NCBI GenBank assembly: GCA_047638815.1
Contig: JBLIMR010000002.1
Coordinates: 62,001-126,000 of the forward strand
Length of the DNA stretch: 64,000 nt
Direction: 5' to 3'
Origin: JAJRRH01 sp047638815
Lineage (GTDB): Bacteria; Bacteroidota; Bacteroidia; Flavobacteriales_D; JABDKJ01
The notes under the pieces were generated by a model. That model was not told the DNA's origin, did no database searches, and worked only from the letters and a program-made list of their open reading frames with translations. A program made the position numbers and the translations under genes. Below are positions 1-9,088 of the stretch, piece after piece (the first letter of the stretch is position 1; each line of letters starts with the position of its first letter).

Positions 1-730
1 TATATGATTCTTGCCCAAATACATCGACAACTGTTAGGTTTAATTGTATACCTACTTGTTCTATAAAGGTTTCAGACACGGTAGTGAGTCCAATACCTTC
101 AACAACATTCCCTCCACCAAAATTCCATATAAAATTTGATGTTAGGTCACTTTGATCATAGCCTGTTCCATTATATTGATAATTGGTTTCAGCAGTAAAT
201 GTCACTTCTTCGCCTGAACAAATATCAACATATCCTTCAACATCTTGTGGGTCTGTTGTGATGGTAGTAATGAATGGTTGGCCTACTATATTACAAGAAA
301 CAGTACCAATAAAACCGGGGGCACCAGGACTAGTTGAAATAGAGACGAAAACAATAGTTAAGCACCCACTAGCATTACCTAATGAAGATGCCGCTACAAA
401 TCCAAATTCATCTTCACTAGTATACATCCCAATCAATGGTGCAGTATCATCCAAACCATCATATACCAAAACCACATCTCCTTCGGCCATATCCCAAAAT
501 GCCGTTCCACCACTTATTCCGGTGTTAAATTCAATATAATTCCCATCTTCAGGACAAACCGTAATTGTATGGTTTTCGCCTGGGCCATAGTTTCCGGCTG
601 GACTACTATCAGAGATGTCGACAGTTTCAACATCACAGTCAACGATTACGGTGCCGCCATCACTGATTGGAGTTTGAGCAAATGCCACCATTGGGCACAA
701 CAGAAGTGCTAAAAGTATTTTTTTCATCAT
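1..730 (-). CDS. Exported CUB/PKD-type surface protein, C terminus outside window
   Basis: The frame is open from the start at 730 (or the adjacent ATG at 727) to the window edge, about 243 residues, so the C terminus is missing. It opens with a signal peptide (MKKILLALLLCPMVAFAQ). Residues ~20-125 look CUB-like: a Cys-containing strand (ITVCPEDGNYIEF), the signature DVVLVYDG, then SGCLTIVFVS. The next part (CSGEEVTFTAETNYQ, later NFIWNFGGG) resembles a PKD-like fold. The PKD-like part resembles the 5' piece of the broken gene at 1286-2802. A P-domain and T9SS tail would be expected further on but cannot be seen. Only one base separates it from the gene upstream, so the two are probably co-transcribed. 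Adhesion or matrix binding at the cell surface is inference; no enzyme motif is visible. Confidence 0.75.
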   Translation of the reverse strand, partial: MMKKILLALLLCPMVAFAQTPISDGGTVIVDCDVETVDISDSSPAGNYGPGENHTITVCPEDGNYIEFNTGISGGTAFWDMAEGDVVLVYDGLDDTAPLIGMYTSEDEFGFVAASSLGNASGCLTIVFVSISTSPGAPGFIGTVSCNIVGQPFITTITTDPQDVEGYVDICSGEEVTFTAETNYQYNGTGYDQSDLTSNFIWNFGGGNVVEGIGLTTVSETFIEQVGIQLNLTVVDVFGQESY

Positions 731-731
731 C

Positions 732-1130
732 CTATTCCGTGATTTCTAGTTTTTTAATCTCATTCAATTTACCTGCAATCTTTTCAGTTGGCAATACGCT
801 TAAAACTTTGCCATTCTCTTTATCAACAAATTGCTTTACCCCAGAATTTCCTGGGAAAATTTTTAGTTCTAGCAAGTTTAATGTACCATTTAGACTCACT
901 TCATTTTCAATGTGGCCATGTCTTTTCTCTATATAATCCGAGATGAAGTACCCATTATCCAAGTAATAGGTCCAAAATGATATCACATCTGGACTTTCCT
1001 CAAGAAGATTTTCTATTTGCTCTTGATTGTAAAGACTAAGGAGCCTTTCATCAAAAGAATTTGACTGACTGAAAGCCAGTGAAGATAGCAGTAGAAATCC
1101 CGCTAGTAATAATACATTTCTCATCATCAT
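732..1130 (-). CDS. Small exported hypothetical protein
   Basis: 132 residues, starting MMMRN with three consecutive ATG codons (1130, 1127, 1124). The first ~20 residues are a signal peptide ending LAFSQ, so the mature product is a soluble exported protein of about 110 residues. It has no cysteines, no transmembrane segment after the signal and no motif I recognise. Features seen: an acidic N-terminal helix (NQEQIENLLEESPDV), an aromatic stretch (FWTYYLDNGYF) and a Lys/Glu-rich C terminus. It lies between two PKD-type surface protein genes, one base from the downstream one, which suggests it is expressed with them and may assist their export or anchoring; that role is inference only. The signal peptide and tight packing support a real gene. 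Confidence 0.65.
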   Translation of the reverse strand: MMMRNVLLLAGFLLLSSLAFSQSNSFDERLLSLYNQEQIENLLEESPDVISFWTYYLDNGYFISDYIEKRHGHIENEVSLNGTLNLLELKIFPGNSGVKQFVDKENGKVLSVLPTEKIAGKLNEIKKLEITE

Positions 1131-1285
1131 GGTTCTTAAAAAGAATCCTAAAGGTAAGGGAATTATGGAAAAAGCACATGATTATCCAATCAATATTCAA
1201 CCGACTATTGGTGTTTTACTTAATTAAATATGGATGATAGACATGTGGCATTTCTTTATGCAATACTCAACTATTGAATTTAATG

Positions 1286-2362
1286 CTACTTTTTCAATAC
1301 TTTGAAAAGCAGAGATTTACCATCCTGAGTAAGAATTTGGCCTAAATATAGTCCATTGGCATGCATGGTTAGATCCGCAATATAAGTTTGGGACCTTAAA
1401 TTTTCCTTGGTCAGAACAACATCGCCCAATTCATTATAAATGGAGATTGAAGAAAGCACGTTGTCAGCAACATTGATATTGAAAATGCCATCACTTGGAT
1501 TTGGGTAAACCTGAATAACCTCACTTTCAAAATCATCAACTCCTACCGTGCAGTCTGGATTAAGCACAGTGAGTGTAAGCGTTTTTTCGAAAGTACAATC
1601 ATAGTCATCTGAAACAATGATTTCATAGTTGAACTGCCCTATTTCCGTAGGTGTTAGTTCTAAGACGTCTTCAGTGTAGCCATTCCAATAGCTATCCAGT
1701 AATACGGGTTCGTAATCAGGAGCTGCTGTTATGAGCTCTTCGCTAAAGTCAATATACCAGTTGTAGATATAACCTTCATCTTGTTGAAAATAATCCCCAA
1801 CGAATAATGTCCAATCTCCATTTACCAAAGATCCTTGCAAATTATTTACATCTCCCATTGGCAAGTAATACCCCTCTGGCATTGAACTATAACCTTGACC
1901 AAGGACGGTTTCTAAACTATTTATTGATGTCAGGGAAAAGCAATAATTCGATCCATCATTTATCGGAAGGCCACTATAAGTGCCAAAATCCATACCACCG
2001 AATTGAAGGCCACCAGGAAAAAGTCCTGTTCCCAAAGCTTGATCGTCATAGCCATCAAACAAAAGTAATGAGTCATTGCTGGGAGAAACCAACCACATTT
2101 CCAAATAGCTAATCCAAGTATGGTGTATGTTCATGCAAACACCAATAAAATATTCTACATTATCCAGTGTTGTGCCTTCCGGATATTCGACAATTGTGAT
2201 GACACTATTATAATATATTGGATTAATCGGATCAGCTGCGCCACCATCAGGTAAATTTAATGGGTTGTTAAAAGACCCTTCAACGATAAACGATCCCCCA
2301 GCTGACGAAACGCCTGCTTCTTCTTGTCCAATGGAAGTGAGCCATCCAAGGTTACAGAATTA
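1286..2362 (-). pseudogene. 3' part of a frameshifted PKD/P-domain T9SS surface protein
   Basis: This frame is open from a stop near 2362 to the TAA at 1286; the first ATG inside it (2134) has no signal peptide, so it is read as the downstream half of the gene starting at 2802. Before that ATG the frame already encodes meaningful sequence (QEEAGVSSAGGSFIVEGSF, then LPDGGAADPINPIYYNS). A P/Homo B-like beta domain follows, with CMNIHHTWISYLEMWLVSP near its start and NGDWTLFVGDYFQQDEG near its end. The last ~75 residues are a T9SS type A sorting domain (VYPNPSDGIFNINV, ending KSLLFKVLKK). A cell-surface or secreted protein is predicted. Without the frameshift the whole gene would encode about 505 residues. 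The piece could still be translated from 2134 but would lack an export signal. Confidence 0.7.
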
Positions 2363-2802
2363 GTGAGGCAAATGCTATCCTGAAAAGTTTCTAACATACT
2401 CGTGAAATCAGGCGTTGGTGATACTTGGATTAATAATTCTGAAAAACCATTATTACCTTGGCTATCGGTCACGGTAAGTAAAAGATTATAACCTGCGGCT
2501 TGATCAAATGTGTAGCTATATTCTGTCAATCCTAATTGAGTTACTGGGACTTCCGATAATACATCCCATTTGAAAAACGAGATTTCATCAGATTGATTTT
2601 CAGCCTCATATGTAACAGCTGCTGTAAAGGCAACGGTCTCACCAGGACATAATTTGAGAACCCCATCTTCCAGCTCTTGATCCGCAACAATGGCAACACC
2701 AACATTGGATTTCAATAAATTTGAAGCTGTATTGTCATGCTTTTGACTAAAAGCGAAAATGGTTAGAAATATTGAATGAACGAGTAAAATTTGTTTCAAC
2801 AT
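2257..2802 (-). pseudogene. 5' part of the frameshifted PKD/P-domain surface protein
   Basis: Starts MLKQILLVHSIFLTIFAFSQ, a signal peptide. A PKD-like domain follows (LCPGETVAFTAAVTYEAE, FFKWDVLSE, YNLLLTVTDSQGNNG, ELLIQVSPTPDF). After SVTLDG the frame turns into Lys/Arg/Leu-rich sequence (DKKKQAFRQLGDRLSLKG) and stops at 2257, while the next frame carries the expected continuation. The shift must lie between about 2257 and 2362; candidate slip points are the GAAGAAG microrepeat (around 2320) and a run of five C (around 2295). Compared with the left-edge paralogue this protein lacks the N-terminal CUB-like domain. It may be a true pseudogene, a programmed or slipped frame, or a sequencing error; raw reads are needed to choose. 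Confidence 0.7.
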
Positions 2803-2862
2803 AGCAGATTTCTTTGGGTTAAACTGCGAATTTTAGATTATTTCGAGAAACCCATTTGATTA

Positions 2863-5367
2863 TCAATACTCCCAATTCTTATTTCGAGTATTATACCGCT
2901 GAATGGCGAATTTTATTCGAGGTTTAATATCATTGAGACTTGAATTAGCAGCAACGAAATATACTCCTAACCTGAATCTTGACCTTTGAATTCGAAAAGA
3001 ACGCTCAGCACCTACGAATGCCTCAACATAGCGATAGTCTGATTCTGGTATTACAAGTGAACTGGCACCCACGACCATGTGTAATTGGGTTTTTCTTAGC
3101 AATGGCACATAATTCAATAAGGAACCATTGAAGTGATGGACATAATGCATTTGCAGATATTCATCTGAAGTTCTGATGGTAGTGTCCTGTAGTTGCATAG
3201 ATTCAAGCAAGCTTGCAAAGAAATATCGATCGCCTTGAGGGAAGAATTTTAGATCAACAAAATTCAGACTGTCTGTATTTAGAAATTTACCCGCTTCTAC
3301 TTTATATGTGCTCGTACCTAGCGTACTAACTCTTATGTTTTGTTTAATTCGGACGCGTAGAAAATCAAAGTCAACAACGGACCCGAAAATTCCATCAAAT
3401 CCTTTTTGGTAATACACAGAAAGTGTAGGCCATTTACTACCCAATATGACCTTTTTCTTTGGCTCTGTAATATATTTTCTGAATGGGGTATAAGATAAAT
3501 TAAGAGAGCTGTTGAAAGAATTATAGGTTGGAAAAATCTCAGGCCTTTTGGTATCCTCTCGTTCATTTTGCAATACGATATCGTTGATGGATCGATAGGT
3601 TTCTTTTTTTACTCTGAATGTAAAGTCTAACCCGTTGATCAATTCTCTTTGCCAGAATCCGCCAATATAATCTTGTTCAATCCAGTTTCTCAAGTCAAAA
3701 AGATTGGTCAGGGCATCGTTTGATGAAATCACATTATAGAATCTTCCAAAATGAAATCCAACATAACCGAAGCGCATTGGATCATATTTGTAAGTTCCAG
3801 AAAATATGCCTTGAAAATTTTCATTGAGCATGCCATAATCCAACCTTCCATTCAATCGAAGATGTTGCTCACTATCCCATTTCTTGAAGTAAGATCCACC
3901 GTAACCAAATCTTAACCATCCAGGGAAAAACGGATTAACTATTTCAGGAATTGAACCCAAATAAAAAGACCTCTTTTTTCTCCAGTCACTAATTTCCACA
4001 CCTTCCCAAATGATATCTAAAAACTTAATTTTATTTTCTTCCGTCTCGACAGAATCTTTATACTCATCGCTATTGACACTGGCGAATAAACTGTCTTTTA
4101 CAAATTGATATCTCTGTTCATCTTTAGTTAATTTTTTAGTTCTGTTTTTGTCCCAATAAAGCGAATCTCTTTCGTAAGCTTCTTGGGTGGTAACCATTAG
4201 TTCATTTTTAAAAAATCTTTTGTCGAAAGTTGGATTGATGATGTGATCGCTATATGTCGCTATCGTTTTTCCAGTAAAGTTTTTACCTCCAGATTTTGCT
4301 GAATATTCAAACTCTTGAACGTTTAATAAAAGCAATGAATCTTCATTAAAAAAGTATTCTTGTTTTAAATTAAAATCATCATAAAAAAACAATCCACCTT
4401 TGGATAATCCAAGATCGACTTTCATAATTGCAAAAGATTCTTCTTGAATCCAGACGTGCCCTTTCCAACTAGCATTACCCTTTTTTCTTGGCGTTACTTT
4501 TATCTTATAAAGCAACTGATCATCGACTATCTTGGTTTCTTCTAACTTGAACTTATATGTCAAGATTGAAGTCACATGTAAGGGCGAAATTAAAGGCACC
4601 TCATTGAGTCCATACAGACCCATGAGGTTGGTGTAAAAGTCAAAATCATCCTCGTTGGATTCAATATAATATAGCCCTTCCTGGTTGCCATATTTTTTAT
4701 AACCCTCTCGGATATCTTTGTATAAATTCGGTGCTTGGAAATGACGTGTTAAAGTTATTTCCGCCATATTCATACTATTCGCAAATCTATTTATCGCCTC
4801 TTCCTTTTCTTTTTTTGCTTTCTCTATTGGATCTTCTTCATCCTCACCTTTATCTTCATTCTCTTTTTGTTTTTTGGCCTGAGCTTTTAACTTTTCTCTT
4901 CTTTTCTTCTCTTTTTCACTAATTACTTCAAGGGCACGGATGTACATGGAGACGGTTAGTCCCTCGTACTGTTTTTTCCATTTTTCCTTATTCTTGATAG
5001 CGCTGGAAATTATCCCATAGGCAGGATCTCTTTTGGAGGCAACAACAGATACTTCCTCCAATTCTTTTGTGTCTCTTTCAAGGTAAAAATCCAACTTTTT
5101 ATTTTCAATCGGATCGAGAATGACCTCCAGAGTTTTGTTTTTAAAACCAACTGCCGTTGTCACTAAAGTGATTGGTCCGCCTTGCTCAAACTGCAAGAAA
5201 TACTCCCCTTTGTTTGTGCAGCTTGTTCCTATTTCCTCGAATTTTATACTTACCGTGGCGTAGGGAACAGATTGACCATCAGCATCGTACACAAAACCAC
5301 TGATGCTTTGGGCGCTGACCATCAAAGCAAAAAGCAGAAAGAAAAATGAACAAAGAAATTGTTTCAT
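2863..5367 (-). CDS. DUF5686 / carboxypeptidase-regulatory-like outer membrane protein
   Basis: About 834 residues from the ATG at 5367 (a GTG six bases upstream is possible). The signal peptide (MKQFLCSFFFLLFALMVSAQ) is followed by a CarboxypepD_reg-like beta domain at ~21-105 (ISGFVYDADGQSVPYATVSI), the module that opens many TonB-dependent receptors. Residues ~150-195 are a very charged Lys/Glu helix (EKEKKRREKLKAQAKKQ). The remainder is the DUF5686 region, with alternating aromatic strands consistent with an outer-membrane beta-barrel, ending in tyrosine (NTRNKNWEY). The substrate is unknown; DUF5686 proteins are typical of Bacteroidota outer membranes. No TonB-box or plug motif was recognised, so it is not called as a receptor. 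The gene stands alone: 60 bases separate it from the start of the next minus-strand gene. Confidence 0.85.
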   Translation of the reverse strand: MKQFLCSFFFLLFALMVSAQSISGFVYDADGQSVPYATVSIKFEEIGTSCTNKGEYFLQFEQGGPITLVTTAVGFKNKTLEVILDPIENKKLDFYLERDTKELEEVSVVASKRDPAYGIISSAIKNKEKWKKQYEGLTVSMYIRALEVISEKEKKRREKLKAQAKKQKENEDKGEDEEDPIEKAKKEKEEAINRFANSMNMAEITLTRHFQAPNLYKDIREGYKKYGNQEGLYYIESNEDDFDFYTNLMGLYGLNEVPLISPLHVTSILTYKFKLEETKIVDDQLLYKIKVTPRKKGNASWKGHVWIQEESFAIMKVDLGLSKGGLFFYDDFNLKQEYFFNEDSLLLLNVQEFEYSAKSGGKNFTGKTIATYSDHIINPTFDKRFFKNELMVTTQEAYERDSLYWDKNRTKKLTKDEQRYQFVKDSLFASVNSDEYKDSVETEENKIKFLDIIWEGVEISDWRKKRSFYLGSIPEIVNPFFPGWLRFGYGGSYFKKWDSEQHLRLNGRLDYGMLNENFQGIFSGTYKYDPMRFGYVGFHFGRFYNVISSNDALTNLFDLRNWIEQDYIGGFWQRELINGLDFTFRVKKETYRSINDIVLQNEREDTKRPEIFPTYNSFNSSLNLSYTPFRKYITEPKKKVILGSKWPTLSVYYQKGFDGIFGSVVDFDFLRVRIKQNIRVSTLGTSTYKVEAGKFLNTDSLNFVDLKFFPQGDRYFFASLLESMQLQDTTIRTSDEYLQMHYVHHFNGSLLNYVPLLRKTQLHMVVGASSLVIPESDYRYVEAFVGAERSFRIQRSRFRLGVYFVAANSSLNDIKPRIKFAIQRYNTRNKNWEY

Positions 5368-5395
5368 AACCACAGGTCGTGAAATTAGTTATTAT

Positions 5396-5564
5396 ATAGT
5401 GTCTGGTCGGAAATAGCTAAAAATTAAAGAGTGGTTCATTATGTGATCTTCGAATTTATTTTTAATCGTTTGATGCTAAGGCATCACCTCATAAAAATGA
5501 AATCCAAATCTCATCAAAAATAACTCACTTTGTAAAAAATTACATATTTCCAACCAGACACTAT
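5396..5564. repeat. MITE-like element with ~20-bp terminal inverted repeats
   Basis: The ends 5396-5415 (ATAGTGTCTGGTCGGAAATA) and 5545-5564 are inverted copies of each other with one mismatch in 20. Reading the core as GTGTCTGG...CCAGACAC (5399-5561), a TA dinucleotide sits just outside both ends, as expected for insertion by IS630/Tc1-type transposases. The interior, about 130 bases, has no ORF but holds a small perfect hairpin (TGATGC TAAG GCATCA, 5471-5486). This architecture fits a miniature inverted-repeat element mobilised in trans. The family assignment is inference; no second copy was found in this window. Confidence 0.5.
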
Positions 5565-5620
5565 GTATGCATTGAGACGTTTGAGAATGGTCATTTGTTA
5601 CAAGTGGTAATTGAAAAGCT

Positions 5621-5817
5621 GATTCCTAGCTATTTTACTAGTAAAGAAAGTTTAGTCATTAAATTTCGTCAATTTTGTCTGCCCCGACCCTAAAGGGTGC
5701 AAAATTGACTTTGATGGCCAATATTATTAGAAAAAGTCCGCCCTTTAGGGTTGGGGTAAAGTCTTTTTTGGATTCGGAACTGTTACATTGTTGTAACTTG
5801 TAAAATAGCAAGGAATC
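5621..5817. repeat. Second nested inverted-repeat element upstream of lnt
   Basis: The outer arms 5621-5644 and 5794-5817 are inverted copies with about three mismatches in 24 (GATTCCTAGCTATTTTAC against GTAAAATAGCAAGGAATC). Nested inside are CCCCGACCCTAAAGGG (5682-5697) and its near-perfect inverted copy at 5741-5756 (one mismatch), plus a perfect 10-bp pair (GTCAATTTTG at 5668-5677 with CAAAATTGAC at 5700-5709). The whole could fold into a branched hairpin. No ORF is present. GC-rich palindromes of the CCCTTTAGGG type in an AT-rich background suggest a REP-like or MITE-like dispersed repeat. It ends 48 bases before the preferred lnt start and so occupies that gene's promoter region. Confidence 0.5.
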
Positions 5818-5865
5818 AAATTGAAAATTAATTCGAGCCTAAAATCCAATATCTTTGAGTGCGAA

Positions 5866-7542
5866 ATGAGAGGTGATAGAAAAAGAATAACAATTGCAAT
5901 AATTGCGTCAGCTTGCATGCTAAGTTTTGCATGGCCTCATATAGGGGGACTAACATTCCTGATTTTTTTTGGATTCGTTCCCTTGCTTTATGTTGAGGAT
6001 TTATATGCTAAAAAGCAAAAATCATCCAAGGCCATTTTCTTTCCGATGTTCTTGGCCTTTTTCGCTTGGAACATTGCAACCACCTGGTTCATTTTTATGA
6101 TCAAATTAACAGGAAGTACTCCTTGGGAGGAGTTTGTGTCCAGAGTAACTGCATCGGGCTTAACCTATATTCTGAATTCCATATTCATGGCTATTGTGTT
6201 TTGGTTGTTCCATTATTCAAAAAAGCATCTTGGTTCAAGGCTTGGTTATTTGGGGCTTATTATTTTTTGGCTGAGCTTTGAATACATTCACATGCATTGG
6301 AGTATCAATTGGCCATGGCTGAATCTTGGAAATGTTTTTGCGAATGATACATGGGCCATACAATGGTATGAATTCACTGGTGCACCAGGTGGTAGTTTGT
6401 GGGTGCTTTTGGTCAATATTTCTTTCTATCAACTTTGGAAAAAATGGAAAGAAGTTGGGGGTGTTTTTTCTAAGGTGAAGTATTTAACAATTAGAACAGC
6501 TCTCCTACTTATAGTCCCTGCGGTTGTAAGTTTATATATCTATCAGGGAGTGGAAGATGGCCCAGAAAAAATGAAGGCTATTGCCTTGCAGCCGAATGTC
6601 GATCCATACACTCAGAAGTTTGAAGTAGCACCAATCATTCAGTTACAAGAAATGTTGGAATTGGCGGATAGTGTTTTGAATGATGAAGTCGCCTTAGTTC
6701 TATTTCCAGAAACGGCAATACAGGAGAGGTCACACGCCAGCAAAACTGATGGTAGGTATACTTTTGTAGGTGCTTGGGAGGGTCATTATGAAAACATGGA
6801 AAGTGTTAAGGAGATAAGAAAGATCACCGCGAAGTATCCAAGATTAACTGTCATTGTTGGGCTTTCAGATAAAAAGGCTTTTCTAGGAAAAGAAAAAACA
6901 ACCGAGACAGCGAGATATTCCAAACCTTTGGATCTTTTCTATGATTCATATAACTCCTTGATCTCCGTTAAGGAAAATGAAGAAATTGTTTTTTATAGAA
7001 AATCAAAATTGGTACCAGGTGTTGAGTCTGTTCCATTTGGAAAATTGATGAAGAAAATAGAGGGGTTTGCATTGGATCTCGGAGGGACCACAGGCAGTTT
7101 AGGGACTCAAAAAGGAACAACAAACTTTATCGTTGATGGGCACGAAGTTGGCGCAATGGTCTGCTACGAATCTATTTTTGGAGAATTTGTTACAGAATTT
7201 GTTAGAGATGGTGCTGAGGTCTTGTCAATATCTACCAATGATTCCTGGTGGCAAGAAAGTCCTGGTTATCAGCAGCTTTTGGCATATGCAAGATTAAGAG
7301 CTATTGAGAACAGACGATCGATTATTCGTTCAGCCAATACTGGAATAACTTGTTACATAAACTCTAGAGGTGACATTACGAGTAGATCTGATTGGTGGGT
7401 AAAGACTGCCTTGCCGGGTTCCGTTGCCCTCAACACCGAGTTGACATTCTACACGAAATATGGTGACTTCATCTCACGTATTGCTAGCTTTCTGTCCATC
7501 ATTATTCTGCTCTACACCATGGTAAGACGCAAGCAAAAATAG
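5866..7542 (+). CDS. lnt: Apolipoprotein N-acyltransferase
   Basis: Transfers an acyl chain from phospholipid to the N-terminal Cys of diacylated lipoproteins at the periplasmic face of the inner membrane, completing lipoprotein maturation. Numbered from the ATG at 5866 (558 residues; a TTG at 5821 would add 15 residues and abut the repeat element), residues ~1-230 contain about six hydrophobic segments and the rest is the nitrilase-fold domain. The catalytic triad is visible: E282 in LVLFPETAI, K379 in FYRKSKLVPG and C433 in GAMVCYESIFG. A final hydrophobic helix (IASFLSIIILLYTMV) precedes a basic tail. An AT-only hairpin at 7537-7569 could be a weak terminator. The gene stands alone, separated by ~100 bases and a promoter from lpdA. 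Confidence 0.95.
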   Translation: MRGDRKRITIAIIASACMLSFAWPHIGGLTFLIFFGFVPLLYVEDLYAKKQKSSKAIFFPMFLAFFAWNIATTWFIFMIKLTGSTPWEEFVSRVTASGLTYILNSIFMAIVFWLFHYSKKHLGSRLGYLGLIIFWLSFEYIHMHWSINWPWLNLGNVFANDTWAIQWYEFTGAPGGSLWVLLVNISFYQLWKKWKEVGGVFSKVKYLTIRTALLLIVPAVVSLYIYQGVEDGPEKMKAIALQPNVDPYTQKFEVAPIIQLQEMLELADSVLNDEVALVLFPETAIQERSHASKTDGRYTFVGAWEGHYENMESVKEIRKITAKYPRLTVIVGLSDKKAFLGKEKTTETARYSKPLDLFYDSYNSLISVKENEEIVFYRKSKLVPGVESVPFGKLMKKIEGFALDLGGTTGSLGTQKGTTNFIVDGHEVGAMVCYESIFGEFVTEFVRDGAEVLSISTNDSWWQESPGYQQLLAYARLRAIENRRSIIRSANTGITCYINSRGDITSRSDWWVKTALPGSVALNTELTFYTKYGDFISRIASFLSIIILLYTMVRRKQK

Positions 7543-7581
7543 AATCCACAACGGCCCCTTATTCTATTTATTAAAATCACT

Positions 7582-7610
7582 TTGAGGGGTAGTCAATCTT
7601 TTTAACTTTG
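7582..7610 (+). promoter_or_regulatory. Bacteroidota-type promoter for lpdA
   Basis: TTG at 7582-7584, an 18-base spacer, then TAACTTTG at 7603-7610. This fits the Bacteroidota primary-sigma consensus (TTG, N17-23, TAnnTTTG). The lpdA ATG follows about 30 bases downstream, a normal leader length. Confidence 0.6.
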
Positions 7611-7641
7611 CGGGACAAAATTTTGTAATCCGTTTTAAATT

Positions 7642-9045
7642 ATGAGTAAATACGATGTGACCGTAATCGGTTCTGGACCTGGAGGATATGTAGCAGCAAT
7701 ACGATGTGCCCAATTGGGGATGAAAGTAGCTATCATTGAGAAGTATAGTGCCCTCGGAGGAACTTGTCTTAACGTTGGTTGTATCCCTTCTAAAGCATTA
7801 TTGGATTCTTCGGAACATTACCACAATGCTACTCATACTTTTAAAGAGCACGGAATCAATGCTTCAGGGCTGAAGTTGGATTTCAAGCAAATGATTAGGC
7901 GTAAGACAGACGTTGTCAATCAAACCGTAGCTGGGGTTGATTTTCTCATGAAGAAAAACAAGATAGATGTATATACTGGTATGGGGTCATTCAAAGACAA
8001 GAATACCATCGTAGTAGATGCAGGGAAGAAGAAAAAAGAAACTATTGATACGCATAAGGTAATCATCGCAACGGGATCTAAACCGACATCACTACCGTTT
8101 TTAAAAATCGATAAGAAAAGAATTATCACCTCCACAGAGGCATTGGTGCTGCCCAAAATTCCTAAGACGATGACTATTATCGGGGGAGGAGTTATTGGAT
8201 TGGAGCTTGGATCTGTATATGCTCGATTGGGCACAGAAGTTTCTGTATTCGAATACATGGATAAAATCATCCCGACTATGGATGGCACGATGAGTAAAGA
8301 ATTGTTGAAATCCATGAAAAAATTAGGCGTAAAATTCTATTTGGGCCATGGCGTAAAAAGTGTAAAAGCAACGGCTACTAAAACGACTTTAGAGGCAGAA
8401 AGCAAGAAAGGGGAGAAAGTGAAAGTTGTCGCAGATTATTGTTTAGTGGCAGTCGGTCGATCAGCATACACTGATAAACTTGGTCTTAAAAATGTTGGTA
8501 TTTCAACAGATGAAAGAGGAAGAATAAATGTTAATGATCATCTCGAAACGTCAGTCAAAGGTATATACGCTATAGGTGATGTTATCAAAGGCATGATGCT
8601 GGCTCACAAGGCATCAGAAGAAGGTACCCTCGTTGCTGAAATAATGGCTGGACAAAAACCACATATTGATTATAACTTGATTCCAGGTGTTGTGTACACT
8701 TGGCCGGAAGTTGCGGCTGTTGGTAAAACAGAGGAAGAGATAAAAGCTGCTGGGATAAGTTATAAGACCGGTTCATTCCCTTTCAAAGCCAGTGGGCGAG
8801 CAAGGGCAAGCATGGATTTGGAGGGATTAGTAAAAATCATTACTAATGCCGAAACGGATGAAATACTAGGCGTACATATGATTGGACCTAGATGTGCGGA
8901 TCTGATTGGAGAAGCAGTGGTAGCCATGGAATACAAAGCTACGGCTGAAGATATTTCAAGAATGTCTCATGCACATCCAACCTTTGCTGAGGCCATCAAA
9001 GAAGCTGCTCTTGATGCTACAGGGAAGATTGCAATTCATATATAG
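7642..9045 (+). CDS. lpdA: Dihydrolipoyl dehydrogenase
   Basis: The E3 flavoprotein that reoxidises dihydrolipoamide in the pyruvate and 2-oxoglutarate dehydrogenase complexes and the glycine cleavage system, reducing NAD+. 467 residues, the usual length. The FAD-binding GSGPGG lies at 10-15, the redox-active disulfide is C42/C47 (GGTCLNVGC), the NAD-binding motif is GGGVIGLELGS, the second FAD motif is IYAIGDV, and the C-terminal catalytic pair is H445/E450 (SHAHPTFAE). It has its own promoter and is followed 43 bases later by ung. The E1 and E2 genes are not nearby, so it probably serves several complexes. Confidence 0.97.
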   Translation: MSKYDVTVIGSGPGGYVAAIRCAQLGMKVAIIEKYSALGGTCLNVGCIPSKALLDSSEHYHNATHTFKEHGINASGLKLDFKQMIRRKTDVVNQTVAGVDFLMKKNKIDVYTGMGSFKDKNTIVVDAGKKKKETIDTHKVIIATGSKPTSLPFLKIDKKRIITSTEALVLPKIPKTMTIIGGGVIGLELGSVYARLGTEVSVFEYMDKIIPTMDGTMSKELLKSMKKLGVKFYLGHGVKSVKATATKTTLEAESKKGEKVKVVADYCLVAVGRSAYTDKLGLKNVGISTDERGRINVNDHLETSVKGIYAIGDVIKGMMLAHKASEEGTLVAEIMAGQKPHIDYNLIPGVVYTWPEVAAVGKTEEEIKAAGISYKTGSFPFKASGRARASMDLEGLVKIITNAETDEILGVHMIGPRCADLIGEAVVAMEYKATAEDISRMSHAHPTFAEAIKEAALDATGKIAIHI

Positions 9046-9088
9046 TCTTAAGATTTTCGCAATCATTAATTAAACCTATTCTCATACA

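Noticed and set aside
183..539. Plus-strand ORF of 118 codons at the left edge
   Set aside because: It is the complement of the minus-strand CUB/PKD gene, which has a signal peptide and recognisable domains; the plus frame has none.
7537..7569. Inverted repeat AAATAGAAT / ATTCTATTT after lnt as a terminator
   Set aside because: Stem is A/T only with a 15-base loop and no T run; kept only as a weak possibility in the lnt entry.
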